From Candidatus Melainabacteria bacterium (lineage in GTDB: Bacteria; Cyanobacteriota; Vampirovibrionia; Gastranaerophilales; Gastranaerophilaceae): a DNA stretch of 64,000 nucleotides. The translations under genes were made by a program, and so were the position numbers. This document shows, in pieces, positions 17,469 to 26,213 of the stretch; the stretch's first letter is position 1, and each line of letters opens with the position of its first letter. The stretch is taken from contig QHME01000004.1 in assembly GCA_003258735.1 (NCBI GenBank), positions 161,901 through 225,900 of the forward strand, given 5' to 3'. The notes under the pieces are model-generated. The model ran no database searches. It worked only from the letters and a program-made list of their open reading frames with translations, and was not told where the DNA came from.

Positions 17469-18950
17469 ATGGGCATTAGAAAGTTTGCTTGTTGGGTTTT
17501 TGTTTTATTGACTCTACAAGTCGGATGTATAAAAGTATTTGCAATAGAAGATGATGATTTGTTCAAGCCGGTTGATATTCACGATGGTTCGGTTTTGACA
17601 ATTCTTGATTGTGTTTCCACAGCATTTAAAAATAGTCCGAAAATTAAACGACAAAAATATAATCTTGATATTGCCAAAAGTAATTTAGGCATCGCAAAGT
17701 CTCAATATTTCCCTGTCATAAATATTGGTGCTGGGTTTTACAACGAAAATAATTCGGATAACACTTATTACAACAGCCATTATCGTGAATTACCGAGTGT
17801 TGGTGTTTCTGTAAATAAGTTAGTTTGGAATTTTGGTAAAACAACTGCCTATATTAAGATGGAGGAGTTCTACAAAATCGGTGCAGAGTATGAATTTATG
17901 GATAGTTTATGCAATACTCTCTTTGATGTTAAGTTAAGATATTATGCACTGTTAAGAGCAAAAGCTCTTCAATTGGTTGCGCAAAATAATGTCGAAATTA
18001 ATGAAAATTTTCTAAAATTGGCTCAAACAAAACGTCGTCCAGATATCAAAACTGCGGAATTGAATTTGAGTGAATCAGAGATAAAATTATTGGAAGCTCA
18101 AAACGAATATAAAAATGCGAAAATTGATTTAAATAATTCAATGTATCTTGATTCACAGCCTGACTATACAATCAAAGATACTCATACTTTTTCTTATGGG
18201 AATGATTATGCATATAATGAAAAGTCCAATCGTTCAGAGGCTTTTATTCCAATGACATTCACGTTTCCTCTAGATAAAGCTGTCGAAATTGCTTATGACA
18301 ACAGTCCGGATTTGAGTGTCTTGGTTGCAACAAAACAGGCAATGGAGCAAAATTTACTTTATATCAAAAGAACATATTTACCTGATTTGACGGCTAATGC
18401 AGGTTATGGATTTAACAATTCAAATCAAACAGCAAATAATAGTTTCAAAGTTGGGGTAAATTTATCCTCATCTGTTAATTTGATGGAGTTGAAACACAGT
18501 ATTAAAGGTGCAGATGCACAATTAAGTATTGCAGATAACGAGATTGAATTATTTAAGAAAGATTTATATTTTGAAGTGAAAAAAGCTTTAAATAATGTGG
18601 ATAAGTACCAAAATCAAATTCCGACAGCAAAAATGGAGGTGGAACAATCACTTGAAAATTTGCATTTGGTAGAAGAACAATACAAATCAAATCAACTTAA
18701 CTATGTTGCTTTACAAGATGCAAGAAAAGACTACAACAATGCTTTAACCAAATATATTGAAACAATGTATGACTATAATGTTTCATTGATTCAGGTTGAA
18801 ATGGCAATGCACTATCATATCGTAGATATTCACCACAAATCAGACCATGCTGTACACTATCACTCAGATGAACTTATCAAACATTTGAATGAAGTTTTGG
18901 GATGTGATGAAAAAGAAGTGCAACAAAAGATAAAAAAGAAAAAACATTAA
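17469..18950 (+). CDS. TolC-family outer-membrane channel protein
   Basis: 493 aa. Signal peptide (KFACWVFVLLTLQVGCIKVF), then the duplicated outer-membrane-efflux-protein fold: LTILDCVSTAFKNSPKIKRQ, INIGAGFYNENNS and the second half VEIAYDNSPDLSVLVATKQA with TANAGYGFNNSN and the coiled coil YLFEVKKALNNVDKYQNQIP-like region near 375. It ends with a His-rich tail (MHYHIVDIHHKSDHAVHYHS) and a Lys-rich end, which is unusual for TolC and could bind metal. Forms a trimeric periplasm-spanning exit duct. Leaderless promoter (17457-17462). No pump gene is adjacent; the nearest DHA2 pump is at 23703. Confidence 0.85.
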   Translation: MGIRKFACWVFVLLTLQVGCIKVFAIEDDDLFKPVDIHDGSVLTILDCVSTAFKNSPKIKRQKYNLDIAKSNLGIAKSQYFPVINIGAGFYNENNSDNTYYNSHYRELPSVGVSVNKLVWNFGKTTAYIKMEEFYKIGAEYEFMDSLCNTLFDVKLRYYALLRAKALQLVAQNNVEINENFLKLAQTKRRPDIKTAELNLSESEIKLLEAQNEYKNAKIDLNNSMYLDSQPDYTIKDTHTFSYGNDYAYNEKSNRSEAFIPMTFTFPLDKAVEIAYDNSPDLSVLVATKQAMEQNLLYIKRTYLPDLTANAGYGFNNSNQTANNSFKVGVNLSSSVNLMELKHSIKGADAQLSIADNEIELFKKDLYFEVKKALNNVDKYQNQIPTAKMEVEQSLENLHLVEEQYKSNQLNYVALQDARKDYNNALTKYIETMYDYNVSLIQVEMAMHYHIVDIHHKSDHAVHYHSDELIKHLNEVLGCDEKEVQQKIKKKKH

Positions 18951-19363
18951 TTTTTAAGAAGGTTAATTATAGTTTTTATAATTATGTTTGGAGTAGATTT
19001 TTTGACCTTTTTATTTTGTATAATTTGATTAACGAAAATCTCAGCATTTTTATAGAATTTAAACTCAAATTCAGAAAACTCTATTTGAGAATTATCTTTC
19101 ATTATTAAAGTTGGAGTATAGTATGTGAAATGTCTATGCGATGCTGCTCCATAAAAATGATGTCTTTCAATTCTGTAAGTTGCAATATCGGCTTGTTTAA
19201 AAGATTTAGAATCCATTACGCCATTTACAATTGAAGATTCTTCATAAGTGCATCCAATATTTGGCTTGCAGGTAATAGTTTGTTTATTTTGATATAAAAG
19301 AAGTACAATTATTAAAAGAATGAACGGTATCAATATCCATGGGCTATTTTGTTTTTGTAGCAT
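18947..19363 (-). CDS. Hypothetical membrane-anchored protein, 138 aa
   Basis: Not recognised. One N-terminal hydrophobic segment (WILIPFILLIIVLLLYQ, residues 9-25), then an extracytoplasmic domain with Cys pair (TCKPNIGCTYEESS), a DIATYRIERHHFYGAASHRHF block and LIMKDNSQIEFSEFEFKFYK, read as a small beta domain. C-terminal basic helix. AAGGAATTT precedes the ATG. Its stop overlaps the end of the TolC-family gene by 4 bases, tail to tail. Confidence 0.6.
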   Translation of the reverse strand: MLQKQNSPWILIPFILLIIVLLLYQNKQTITCKPNIGCTYEESSIVNGVMDSKSFKQADIATYRIERHHFYGAASHRHFTYYTPTLIMKDNSQIEFSEFEFKFYKNAEIFVNQIIQNKKVKKSTPNIIIKTIINLLKN

Positions 19364-19442
19364 AATAAATTCCTTTTATAAACCTTCAATAATTTTATTT
19401 TAGTCTTATGTTTATATTTTTTCATCATTTAAACAGTCGGTA

Positions 19443-20267
19443 TCAGAATTTAATTTGGGTTGAAAAATTTAGCTGAGAGCGAGAGGGTGTAGTATCTTGG
19501 TAATTTATTTGGCTTGCTCCGACATTGAGATTCATTCTGTCATCGTTAAACGGTTTGAGGCTGAATACTACTTCATTTTTGCTACTTTTGTCCATAACAT
19601 TTACTGTATATACATTTTGTACAGATAAATGGTTATTTATTTTATATTCCGGAGAAAAAGAAAATGAACCTTTGAATTGTTGGTCAAATCCTCCGAGTGT
19701 GTTGTTTTTATAAGAACTTTTGATTGAAAAGTTGTCCTTTTGATATTTAGTAAACAAAGTTCTGGTTTGTGTTAGTTGGTTTGGAGTAATTGAGTTATCG
19801 TAAGTTGAACCAAATGAAAAGTTACCTTTAGTCTTTTCTGTACCAAAACTTGTAGTTTTGGTATTGTATAAATTCAAATTATCAAATAAATAATTTCGGT
19901 TACCAGAAGTTGTTTTTGAATTAGAATCAATACTCAAGTCTTTTATTTTATCTATCTTTTTTATTGTTGGTTTTTGAGAGGTATTTTTTGTATCATCCAA
20001 ATAAATGGCATTGGAATCATCTTCCGAATCGTTATATAAAAAATCAGAATAATCTGTGTCATCATTCTCATCATCAGAGCCCAATTCATCAACAACATCA
20101 TCGTCATCAGAAACGATAGAATCATTTTCTTCCGGCATGGGTACGCTTTCTTCATTTTGTGTTTCTTGTTGAATTATTTTTTGAGGATTAGTTTCTTCAG
20201 CTTTTGTCTGATATAAAAAACCTATGGCAAAATAAATTATAAATATATAAATTATAATCTTTTTCAT
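19443..20267 (-). CDS. Putative outer-membrane beta-barrel protein, 274 aa
   Basis: Signal peptide KKIIIYIFIIYFAIGFLYQT, an Asp/Glu-rich stretch (residues 40-95, SIVSDDDDVVDELGSDDEND), then alternating hydrophobic/polar strands (GNFSFGSTYDNSITPN, FSIKSSYKNNTLGGF, GSFSFSPEYKINNHLSVQNV, FSLKPFNDDRMNLNVG) and a terminal strand ending in Phe (LNFSTQIKF), the usual C-terminal signature of BAM-inserted proteins. About eight strands are visible. Not assigned to a family. Predicted leaderless: TATAAT 6 bases before the ATG, no ribosome site. Confidence 0.65.
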   Translation of the reverse strand: MKKIIIYIFIIYFAIGFLYQTKAEETNPQKIIQQETQNEESVPMPEENDSIVSDDDDVVDELGSDDENDDTDYSDFLYNDSEDDSNAIYLDDTKNTSQKPTIKKIDKIKDLSIDSNSKTTSGNRNYLFDNLNLYNTKTTSFGTEKTKGNFSFGSTYDNSITPNQLTQTRTLFTKYQKDNFSIKSSYKNNTLGGFDQQFKGSFSFSPEYKINNHLSVQNVYTVNVMDKSSKNEVVFSLKPFNDDRMNLNVGASQINYQDTTPSRSQLNFSTQIKF

Positions 20268-20273
20268 GTCTAT

Positions 20274-20301
20274 ATTATATTTCCATAAAATAAAAATTCA
20301 A
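20274..20301 (-). promoter_or_regulatory. Promoter of the beta-barrel gene, leaderless type
   Basis: On the - strand: TTGAAT (20301-20296), 16 bases, TATAAT (20279-20274), 6 bases, ATG at 20267. Confidence 0.65.
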
Positions 20302-20309
20302 AGTTTATT

Positions 20310-21338
20310 TTACTTGTTTAAGCTTTTTTCTGTAGAATGTTTTTCAATATATTTATCGATTTTTTCGCCCATAAATGTAGAAAACATAGGTAGTATTCCA
20401 TAATAAATTGCTGCAAAAATTATTGCCGGTCTCAAAATATTTATACCTTCTACGTATTTCGTAATTTTTGGGTCTCCTGCATTTATTATTTTGAATTTTT
20501 CAATAAAATTCTCTGTACGTTTCTTGATTGCGCTATCTATTGCATAGCCTCCAACAAGGGTTATTGCTGTTGATATTATATTGTTATAAATCAGTGCCTT
20601 TTTGCGATTATCTTTTATGCCGGAACTTTGATTTATCCTATATGCTGAAGATGCTGTTAATAAAATGTCAGTACCCGCAGTCATGTGTTTTGCAATATCT
20701 TTATCTTTATTGCGGTATTTTATTGCTAAATTTTGAACTTTTGAGTTATCAATAATTTTGCTCAAACTTTTAGTGATATAGTTCCCAGTAAAGTTTGGTT
20801 TTTGATTTTGTTGTGGGGTTTTATTATCTTGATTTTTAGGTTTTGATTTCTGTTTTTTTATGAACAAGTTATCCATAATAATTGGGATTAGTGCGATTGT
20901 AAGCATAGATTTTGGAATTGCTGTCAAAAACCCTGTTCCAAGTTTCAAAACTTGAGTTATTAATTTGTAACTTTTAGCTTCTGCAAAAACTTTTTCAGGT
21001 TCTTTTAAATTTTGAAGAGTTTTACCGTTTAGAAAATTTTGCGGATTTTTGTCGATACGCTTAATCGCTGATTCAATTGGAAGTGCTACAGCTTCAACTA
21101 TTCCAAATTTTATTATTCCTGAGCAAATTGAATTTGCTGCGGCATATTGTTTATTTTCTTTTTCAGTATTAGGTGTTGCAAAAATTGAGATTGGACGAAC
21201 AGCAAGGGACATTACAAGAGATGTTCCGTTGGAAAATGATGTTCCATGGTCAGAAATCTTTTCTAATGTTGATAATACTCTTTTATTTTTTAAAAGTTTT
21301 GTAGAAAAACTGTTTGGGTTTATTTTTTGAATCGCCAT
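20310..21338 (-). CDS. Hypothetical membrane protein, 342 aa
   Basis: Not recognised. Starts MAIQKINPNSFSTKLLKNKR, an opening I have the impression is common in Gastranaerophilales proteins of unknown function. Several hydrophobic helices are visible: SNGTSLVMSLAVRPISIFAT, IIKFGIVEAVALPIESAI, GTGFLTAIPKSMLTIALIPI, NNIISTAITLVGGYAIDSAI and LRPAIIFAAIYYGILPMFST. A basic Gln/Asn/Lys-rich loop lies at about residues 165-195. GGAAG lies 7 bases upstream of the ATG. Its end is 42 bases before the beta-barrel gene start, which has its own promoter. Confidence 0.6.
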   Translation of the reverse strand: MAIQKINPNSFSTKLLKNKRVLSTLEKISDHGTSFSNGTSLVMSLAVRPISIFATPNTEKENKQYAAANSICSGIIKFGIVEAVALPIESAIKRIDKNPQNFLNGKTLQNLKEPEKVFAEAKSYKLITQVLKLGTGFLTAIPKSMLTIALIPIIMDNLFIKKQKSKPKNQDNKTPQQNQKPNFTGNYITKSLSKIIDNSKVQNLAIKYRNKDKDIAKHMTAGTDILLTASSAYRINQSSGIKDNRKKALIYNNIISTAITLVGGYAIDSAIKKRTENFIEKFKIINAGDPKITKYVEGINILRPAIIFAAIYYGILPMFSTFMGEKIDKYIEKHSTEKSLNK

Positions 21339-21432
21339 TTTTGCTTCCTATTATAAGTAGACCGCACACACGAGAAAAAGTAAAATGTTTTTCAAAAATC
21401 TTAAAATATTTCAATAAATCAGTTTTTTAAGC

Positions 21433-21438
21433 TAAAAT
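21433..21438 (+). promoter_or_regulatory. -10 element of pnuC
   Basis: TAAAAT, 6 bases (AAAAAC), ATG at 21445; a TTCAAT lies 17 bases upstream. No ribosome site: leaderless type. Confidence 0.6.
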
Positions 21439-21444
21439 AAAAAC

Positions 21445-22140
21445 ATGTCAGTGTTAAAGTTTATTCGTCGAGAGTTAAAAGGTTGGGGCAAAGTTGAACG
21501 AGTGGTTTTTCCGCTTGGAATTTTGGCGATAATTATTCTGTCTTTTATAATGAATGATAGCAAAGTCGCTCTTATTTCTGCGGTTTGTGGTGTAAGTTAT
21601 TCTATTTTTGCAGGTAAGGGAAAAATTTCTTGTTACTTTTTTGGGCTTTGTGGAACTCTGTGTTATTCTTATATTTCATTAAAAAATCATTTGTTTGGAA
21701 ATTTGTGTTTATATATGTTGTTTTACTTGCCAATGCAGGTTACTGGAATTTTTAAATGGAAACAGCATTTGAAAAAAGATAGTCAGGAAATTGAAAAGAC
21801 AGAACTTTCAAAACGTGATGGGGTTGTTTATTTGGTATTGTCTGTTTTGTTGACTTTTGTTGCTTATTTGATTTTATATAAAATACACGATCAGAGCCCG
21901 ATTATAGATTCTATAACTACAGTATTCTCGGTTATCGGAATGATTTTGACAGTTAAACGTTGTATAGAACAGTGGTATGTTTGGTTTGTCGTGAACGGAT
22001 TGTCTGTTGTAATGTGGATAAAAGCGTATGCTCTTGGCTCAAATTGTTTTGCTACGATTTTGATGTGGGCGATTTATTTTGTTTTGTCCATTTACTTTTT
22101 GTACACTTGGAAAAAGGAATTGAATGGCAGATTGAAGTAG
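21445..22140 (+). CDS. pnuC: Nicotinamide riboside transporter, PnuC family
   Basis: 231 aa, seven or eight membrane helices. Facilitated uptake of nicotinamide riboside (NAD precursor) across the inner membrane. Family marks: VSYSIFAGKGKISCYFFGL, YLPMQVTGIFKWKQH (the conserved Y.P.Q..G...W), TVFSVIGMILTVKRCIEQWY and WFVVNGLSVVMWIKAY, which supply the Trp and Asn residues lining the substrate site in PnuC structures. The C-terminal helix ends YTWKKEL. Leaderless promoter at 21433. No riboswitch is visible, since there is no leader. Confidence 0.9.
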   Translation: MSVLKFIRRELKGWGKVERVVFPLGILAIIILSFIMNDSKVALISAVCGVSYSIFAGKGKISCYFFGLCGTLCYSYISLKNHLFGNLCLYMLFYLPMQVTGIFKWKQHLKKDSQEIEKTELSKRDGVVYLVLSVLLTFVAYLILYKIHDQSPIIDSITTVFSVIGMILTVKRCIEQWYVWFVVNGLSVVMWIKAYALGSNCFATILMWAIYFVLSIYFLYTWKKELNGRLK

Positions 22141-22272
22141 GTTGTTTATATTAGTATCGTGTGAAATTTGTAAATTTATCTGAAATAATTTCAGGGTGAC
22201 AATGCGTTAATTGTTCACTTTATGTAGGTCTGCGTTGCTATGCCCAACAGCAATGTCGTAAAACAGAAAACT

Positions 22273-23577
22273 CTACAAATTCACACTTTCAAGTTTGAAG
22301 TTTTCGTCATTAACTTCACGTAAAAAGTTTGTCCAACTGTTATAATACTCCGTCAAGGCGTAAGTATAGCCCACAATTATGGATTTATATGATTGTTTCA
22401 TAACAATTAGTGATGTCAAATCGGATTTTCCTGTTTCGTATGCGTGTTTTGATATATCTATGAGTTTTTCGGAGCCTGTTACGATTTTTGTTTCATAATG
22501 ATTTAAATTTTCTGCTGCAGTTAAAAATTTGTCATAGGCTGCAGCAACATCTTTTTCTGCTTTATTTTTAACAGAATTGTATTTTAATTCCGCTTGTTGA
22601 AGTTTTAATGTTGCATTTTTTATTTCAGGTGAATAATTATAAAATAACGGAATATTTACGATGCTTGCTCCCAAATAAGCTCCACTGTTAAATCTTCCGT
22701 CATCTGTATGGGTAGCCTGTTGGTATGCATAACCACCATTGATTGCAATATCCGGAATTTTTTGTCGAGCAACGACTGTTAAATTCTTTTCTGCAACATC
22801 AATTTCTTGCTTTGCTATTTGTATGTCATAACGGTTTTCGAGTGCTTTTTGCATAATTTCAGAAAGCTGAGGAAATTTTTCTGTAGGTAGCGGCGTTTGC
22901 ATTTCGGTAAAATTATTTTCTTCTGAAAAAATTTGGTCCATACTGTCATAAGTCACGTTGTGTGGGTCATTGATTACCTTGTTGAAATCATAGAGTGCAT
23001 TTTTTACGTTGACTTTTGCTGTATTTACTTGAGTAATAATATGGTTTAGCGCGATTTCAGCTTGGAGTTCATCCACTTCGGGTACTTTTTTCATGTGAAC
23101 TCTGTTTTTGACGATTTTTAATAATTCTTCTTGCAAACTCTGCTGTTGTTCAAGGGTTTCAAGGATTGATTTTGTTGCAATGAGGTTTATATAAGCCTCT
23201 CGAACATCCATTTTAAGGTCAAAAATTGTGTAATTAACATTCTTTTGAGCAAGTTTATAGTTAGCTTTGGCAAGATTTTTTCTTGCGTTTCGCTTAGCAA
23301 TTTCAACTGTTTGACTTATCCCAAGTTGTCTGGGTTCAGTCCAGCCGGCTGCACCTGCGTAATAAAATGCATCAAAAGATGGGTTTTGTAATCGATTCGC
23401 TTCTTTTATGTTGTTTTTTGCAATATCAATATCTAGTTTTGTAGCTTGTAAATCGAGATTATTTTCTACGGCAGCATCAATAGCGCCTTGCAGATAGACT
23501 TTCTTTATATCATCTATCCCAAAGCTAAAAGGTTGAATAACTATACATAATAGTAATGATGCCAGTATTCTTTTCAT
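22273..23577 (-). CDS. TolC-family outer-membrane efflux protein
   Basis: 434 aa. Signal peptide ILASLLLCIVIQPFSFG, then two outer-membrane-efflux-protein repeats: AAVENNLDLQATKLDIDIAK, GISQTVEIAKRNARKNLAKA, FDLKMDVREAYINLIATKSI and in the second half ALENRYDIQIAKQEIDVAEK, DIAINGGYAYQQATH. Length and the short loops are typical of CusC/CzcC-like channel proteins. It is divergent from the DHA2 pump at 23703 and both have leaderless promoters in the 125-base shared region, suggesting a joint export system, although no membrane-fusion protein is encoded here. Confidence 0.87.
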   Translation of the reverse strand: MKRILASLLLCIVIQPFSFGIDDIKKVYLQGAIDAAVENNLDLQATKLDIDIAKNNIKEANRLQNPSFDAFYYAGAAGWTEPRQLGISQTVEIAKRNARKNLAKANYKLAQKNVNYTIFDLKMDVREAYINLIATKSILETLEQQQSLQEELLKIVKNRVHMKKVPEVDELQAEIALNHIITQVNTAKVNVKNALYDFNKVINDPHNVTYDSMDQIFSEENNFTEMQTPLPTEKFPQLSEIMQKALENRYDIQIAKQEIDVAEKNLTVVARQKIPDIAINGGYAYQQATHTDDGRFNSGAYLGASIVNIPLFYNYSPEIKNATLKLQQAELKYNSVKNKAEKDVAAAYDKFLTAAENLNHYETKIVTGSEKLIDISKHAYETGKSDLTSLIVMKQSYKSIIVGYTYALTEYYNSWTNFLREVNDENFKLESVNL

Positions 23578-23583
23578 AAAAAT

Positions 23584-23612
23584 ATTATATTTAAAACTCT
23601 TTATATTAACAA
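23584..23612 (-). promoter_or_regulatory. Promoter of the TolC-family gene at 23577
   Basis: On the - strand TTGTTA (23612-23607), 17 bases, TATAAT (23589-23584), 6 bases (ATTTTT), ATG at 23577. No ribosome site. Confidence 0.65.
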
Positions 23613-23702
23613 CTTTTAATTAAAATTTTTATATTATTGCATTGATATTTTGAGGGGCTTATATTGGAATTGTAAGAAGAAATTTTAATTTTAATATAAT
23701 TT

Positions 23703-25256
23703 ATGACAGCAAATACCGAAATACAAAAACCTATTAACCCCTATATAGTTGCTATGGCTGTGCTTTTGCCATCATTTTTGGCTCTTGCGGCATCTTCAGC
23801 TACAAACGTTTGTCAACCAAATATTGCAGGGTTTTATGGTGCAACCCAATATGAGGCAAATACTGTAATCACTTGTTATATTATTTCAGGTGGTATTATG
23901 TTGCCGGTAACAGGGTATTTGGTGCAGGCAATCGGTAAAAAACTTTTGATGATTTATAGCATTTGGTTATTTTGTTTTGGTTGTTTACTTTGTATTTTGG
24001 CTCCGAATTTGCAAGCACTGATTGGTGCTAGAGTTGTTCAAGGTATTGGGAGCGGTTGTATTTTACCGTTATGTCAGGCAGTTTTGCTTGATGTTTTCCC
24101 TAAAGAGCAACGTGGAGTTGCAATGAGCTTGTTTGGTGTAGCTGCGATGTTTTCACCATTAGCAGGGCCTTTTATGGGCGGTTATTTGACGGATAATTTT
24201 TCTTGGCAATGGGTTTTTATAATAAATATTCCGTTGTGTATATTATCAACCTTACTTGTAAAACTGTTTGTCCCATCGGATTTGCCTGATAAAAAGACTT
24301 GTAAAAAGAAAAAATTTGATATTGTCGGATATATTTCTATTGTTATTGCAATGGCTTGTATGCAAATAGTTTTGGATAAGGGGCAGCAGTATAATTGGTT
24401 TGATACGGATTGGATTTGTTATTTGTCAGGTATTTGTATTTTTTCTTTTGTATTTTTCTATGTATGGGAACTTGAATACAAAAATCCTGTTATTGATATT
24501 AGGGTTTTTAAAGATAGAAACTTTTTATTCGGAACGTTAATCAGTTCATTTATCAATGTAATGCTTTATTCTACATTGTTATTGGTTCCGATGTTTGTTC
24601 AAAGTTTGTTGGGATATAGTCCATCCATGTCAGGTTTAACAATGTTTCCAAGAGCAGTTATTTGTTTTATCGGACTTCTTGTTGTAGGTGAAATTTCAAA
24701 ATATATTGAGGCAAGATTGCTTGCTATAATTGGGCTGTTGATGATGGGTGGTTCAATTTTAATGATGACAAGTATGAATTTGACCTCATCAATGTCTAGT
24801 GTAATTTTACCAAATATTTTACTCTGTATTGGTGTTCCGACTGCATTTGTACCGATTACTGCATTGTCATTTCAAACTTTGCCATCAAAAAAGAATGCTG
24901 ATGCAGCAGCATTGCATGCTTTGTTTAAAAACGTAGTAACAGCAATTTCAACAGCAATGTCTGCAACATTTATAGCTAGAGTTTCACAAGTTCACCAAAA
25001 TTATTTGGTTGGTGATTTGGCTCATCATAATTGGATGTTCCGATATAAATTATTGATGTTGAAAAGCAAATTTTTAATTCATTATCCGGAAGTTTTGGCT
25101 ATGCGTAAAGCTAATGGCATGTTATATCGTGAACTTTTGCAACAATCAAGATTGGCATCTTTCTATGATGTATTTGCTTTATTGGCTTTACTTTGTGTAA
25201 TTATAATTCCCCTTATGATATTTTTGAAAATCAAAAGGGTTCGCAAAGCAAAATAA
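23703..25256 (+). CDS. DHA2-family (EmrB/QacA) MFS drug exporter
   Basis: 517 aa, 14 membrane helices. Proton-driven export of hydrophobic compounds across the inner membrane. Seen: PSFLALAASSATNVCQPNIA (helix 1; the usual LD..IVNVALP is degenerate), VITCYIISGGIMLPVTGYL, motif A-like loop AIGKKLLMIYS, motif C region ARVVQGIGSGCILPLCQAVL and FMGGYLTDNFSWQWVFIINI (the W.W.F.IN.P signature). It is about 35-40 percent similar by eye to the exporter at 45410, including the VHQNYLVGDL / VHQNMMVGKL element near residue 430. Predicted leaderless: TTTAAT 6 bases before the ATG. Confidence 0.9.
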   Translation: MTANTEIQKPINPYIVAMAVLLPSFLALAASSATNVCQPNIAGFYGATQYEANTVITCYIISGGIMLPVTGYLVQAIGKKLLMIYSIWLFCFGCLLCILAPNLQALIGARVVQGIGSGCILPLCQAVLLDVFPKEQRGVAMSLFGVAAMFSPLAGPFMGGYLTDNFSWQWVFIINIPLCILSTLLVKLFVPSDLPDKKTCKKKKFDIVGYISIVIAMACMQIVLDKGQQYNWFDTDWICYLSGICIFSFVFFYVWELEYKNPVIDIRVFKDRNFLFGTLISSFINVMLYSTLLLVPMFVQSLLGYSPSMSGLTMFPRAVICFIGLLVVGEISKYIEARLLAIIGLLMMGGSILMMTSMNLTSSMSSVILPNILLCIGVPTAFVPITALSFQTLPSKKNADAAALHALFKNVVTAISTAMSATFIARVSQVHQNYLVGDLAHHNWMFRYKLLMLKSKFLIHYPEVLAMRKANGMLYRELLQQSRLASFYDVFALLALLCVIIIPLMIFLKIKRVRKAK

Positions 25257-25302
25257 ATCTGCCAATCATACAATTCTTAAATATCAGGATAAAAACAAAA
25301 AA

Positions 25303-25347
25303 TCGGGATGACAGGATTTGAACCTGCGGCCCCTTCGTCCCGAACGA
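25303..25347. repeat. attL: 45-bp copy of the tRNA-Pro 3' end
   Basis: Identical over 45 bp to 42160-42204, the 3' part (T arm, variable loop and anticodon arm) of the intact tRNA-Pro on the - strand. The match stops abruptly at 25348, where the D arm should continue, so this is the displaced 3' end left by integration. The base before it (25302) also differs. Confidence 0.93.
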
Positions 25348-25463
25348 GATTGTTTGAGTTTTCATAATATCACTTAAACGTACTTAAATGCCCTATTTAT
25401 AAATGTTTCCGCTCGTTTAATTCGTTTAATGATTTTTATGTTTTCTTACATTTATTTTTTGCA

Positions 25464-25485
25464 ATTACATAATAATTACATAATG
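25464..25485. repeat. Left copy of the 22-bp subterminal repeat
   Basis: Built from two ATTACATAAT units, overlapping as ATTACATAAT-AATTACATAATG. An identical copy in the same orientation lies at 42088-42109, 51 bases inside the right att repeat; this copy is 117 bases inside the left one. Candidate integrase or excisionase arm site. Confidence 0.75.
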
Positions 25486-25615
25486 AAAATTTTAACTCAT
25501 TTATGCAATAATCCTTAGAATGCATTATTACTGTTCACATGTTACTAATTTTTAAAAATTAAGTCAATATCAATTCTTCCGATTAAATTCTTTCCTAGAT
25601 TTATGAGGATATTTA

Positions 25616-26188
25616 ATGAAAGAAGATATATTTACCATTCTTGGAGCAAGTAACCATTCAAGACATGAAAGACAGGCGGAGGATTATTATGCAACTGACT
25701 CCATTGCGGCAAATTTATTATTAGAGGTTGAACCCGAGTTAAACAATATTTGGGAATGTGCATGTGGTGAAGGGCATTTAGCAAAAGTTTTTAATAACGC
25801 AGGAATACTAGGAAAAGCAAGTGATTTGATAAATAGAGGTTATGGAGATGTTGAAGATTTTTTATTAAATCCAGAACCATATCATAATGGTGATATAGTT
25901 ACGAATCCTCCGTATAAATTTGCTCAAGAATTTGTTGAACAGGCATTGCGTAAGGTTGATACAGGCAGAAAAGTATGTATGTTCTTAAAAGTCTTATTTC
26001 TTGAAACTCAAAAACGCAAACAACTTTTTACTAAGTATCCACCCAAGACAATATATATTTCAAGTTCTCGTATAAATTGTGCAAAGAACGGAGATTTTAA
26101 AACTTACAACCAAAGTGCAATTGCTTATGCTTGGTTTGTTTGGGTAAAAGGATATAAAGGTGAAACTATTATAAAGTGGATTAACTAA
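25616..26188 (+). CDS. Phage-type adenine-specific DNA methyltransferase
   Basis: 190 aa. SAM-binding motif I WECACGEGHLAKVF (about residues 42-55) and catalytic motif IV TNPPYKFAQEFVEQ (NPPY, about 101-104), preceded by DYYATDSIAANLLLE. Small single-domain N6-adenine methyltransferase of the kind carried by phages and islands, without a recognition domain or partner nuclease, so probably for self-protection or regulation. GAGGATATTT precedes the ATG. First gene at the left end of the island; it converges with the Fic gene. Confidence 0.85.
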   Translation: MKEDIFTILGASNHSRHERQAEDYYATDSIAANLLLEVEPELNNIWECACGEGHLAKVFNNAGILGKASDLINRGYGDVEDFLLNPEPYHNGDIVTNPPYKFAQEFVEQALRKVDTGRKVCMFLKVLFLETQKRKQLFTKYPPKTIYISSSRINCAKNGDFKTYNQSAIAYAWFVWVKGYKGETIIKWIN

Positions 26189-26213
26189 TCTAATGATAGA
26201 TATTATACAATTC

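Larger units (their letters stand above)
25257..25615. other. Gene-free left end of the island
   Basis: 359 bases without a gene. Holds the end of the MFS gene region, attL (25303-25347), and the 22-bp subterminal repeat (25464-25485). The rest is AT-rich with no convincing ORF or hairpin; it probably contains integrase arm sites. Confidence 0.7.

Noticed and set aside
22220..22262. Terminator hairpin between pnuC and the TolC gene
   Set aside because: Weak stem (TTGCT/AGCAA) and no T run; not called.
25303..25347. A second tRNA-Pro gene
   Set aside because: Only the 3' part is present and the D arm and 5' acceptor are missing; it is the attL remnant.
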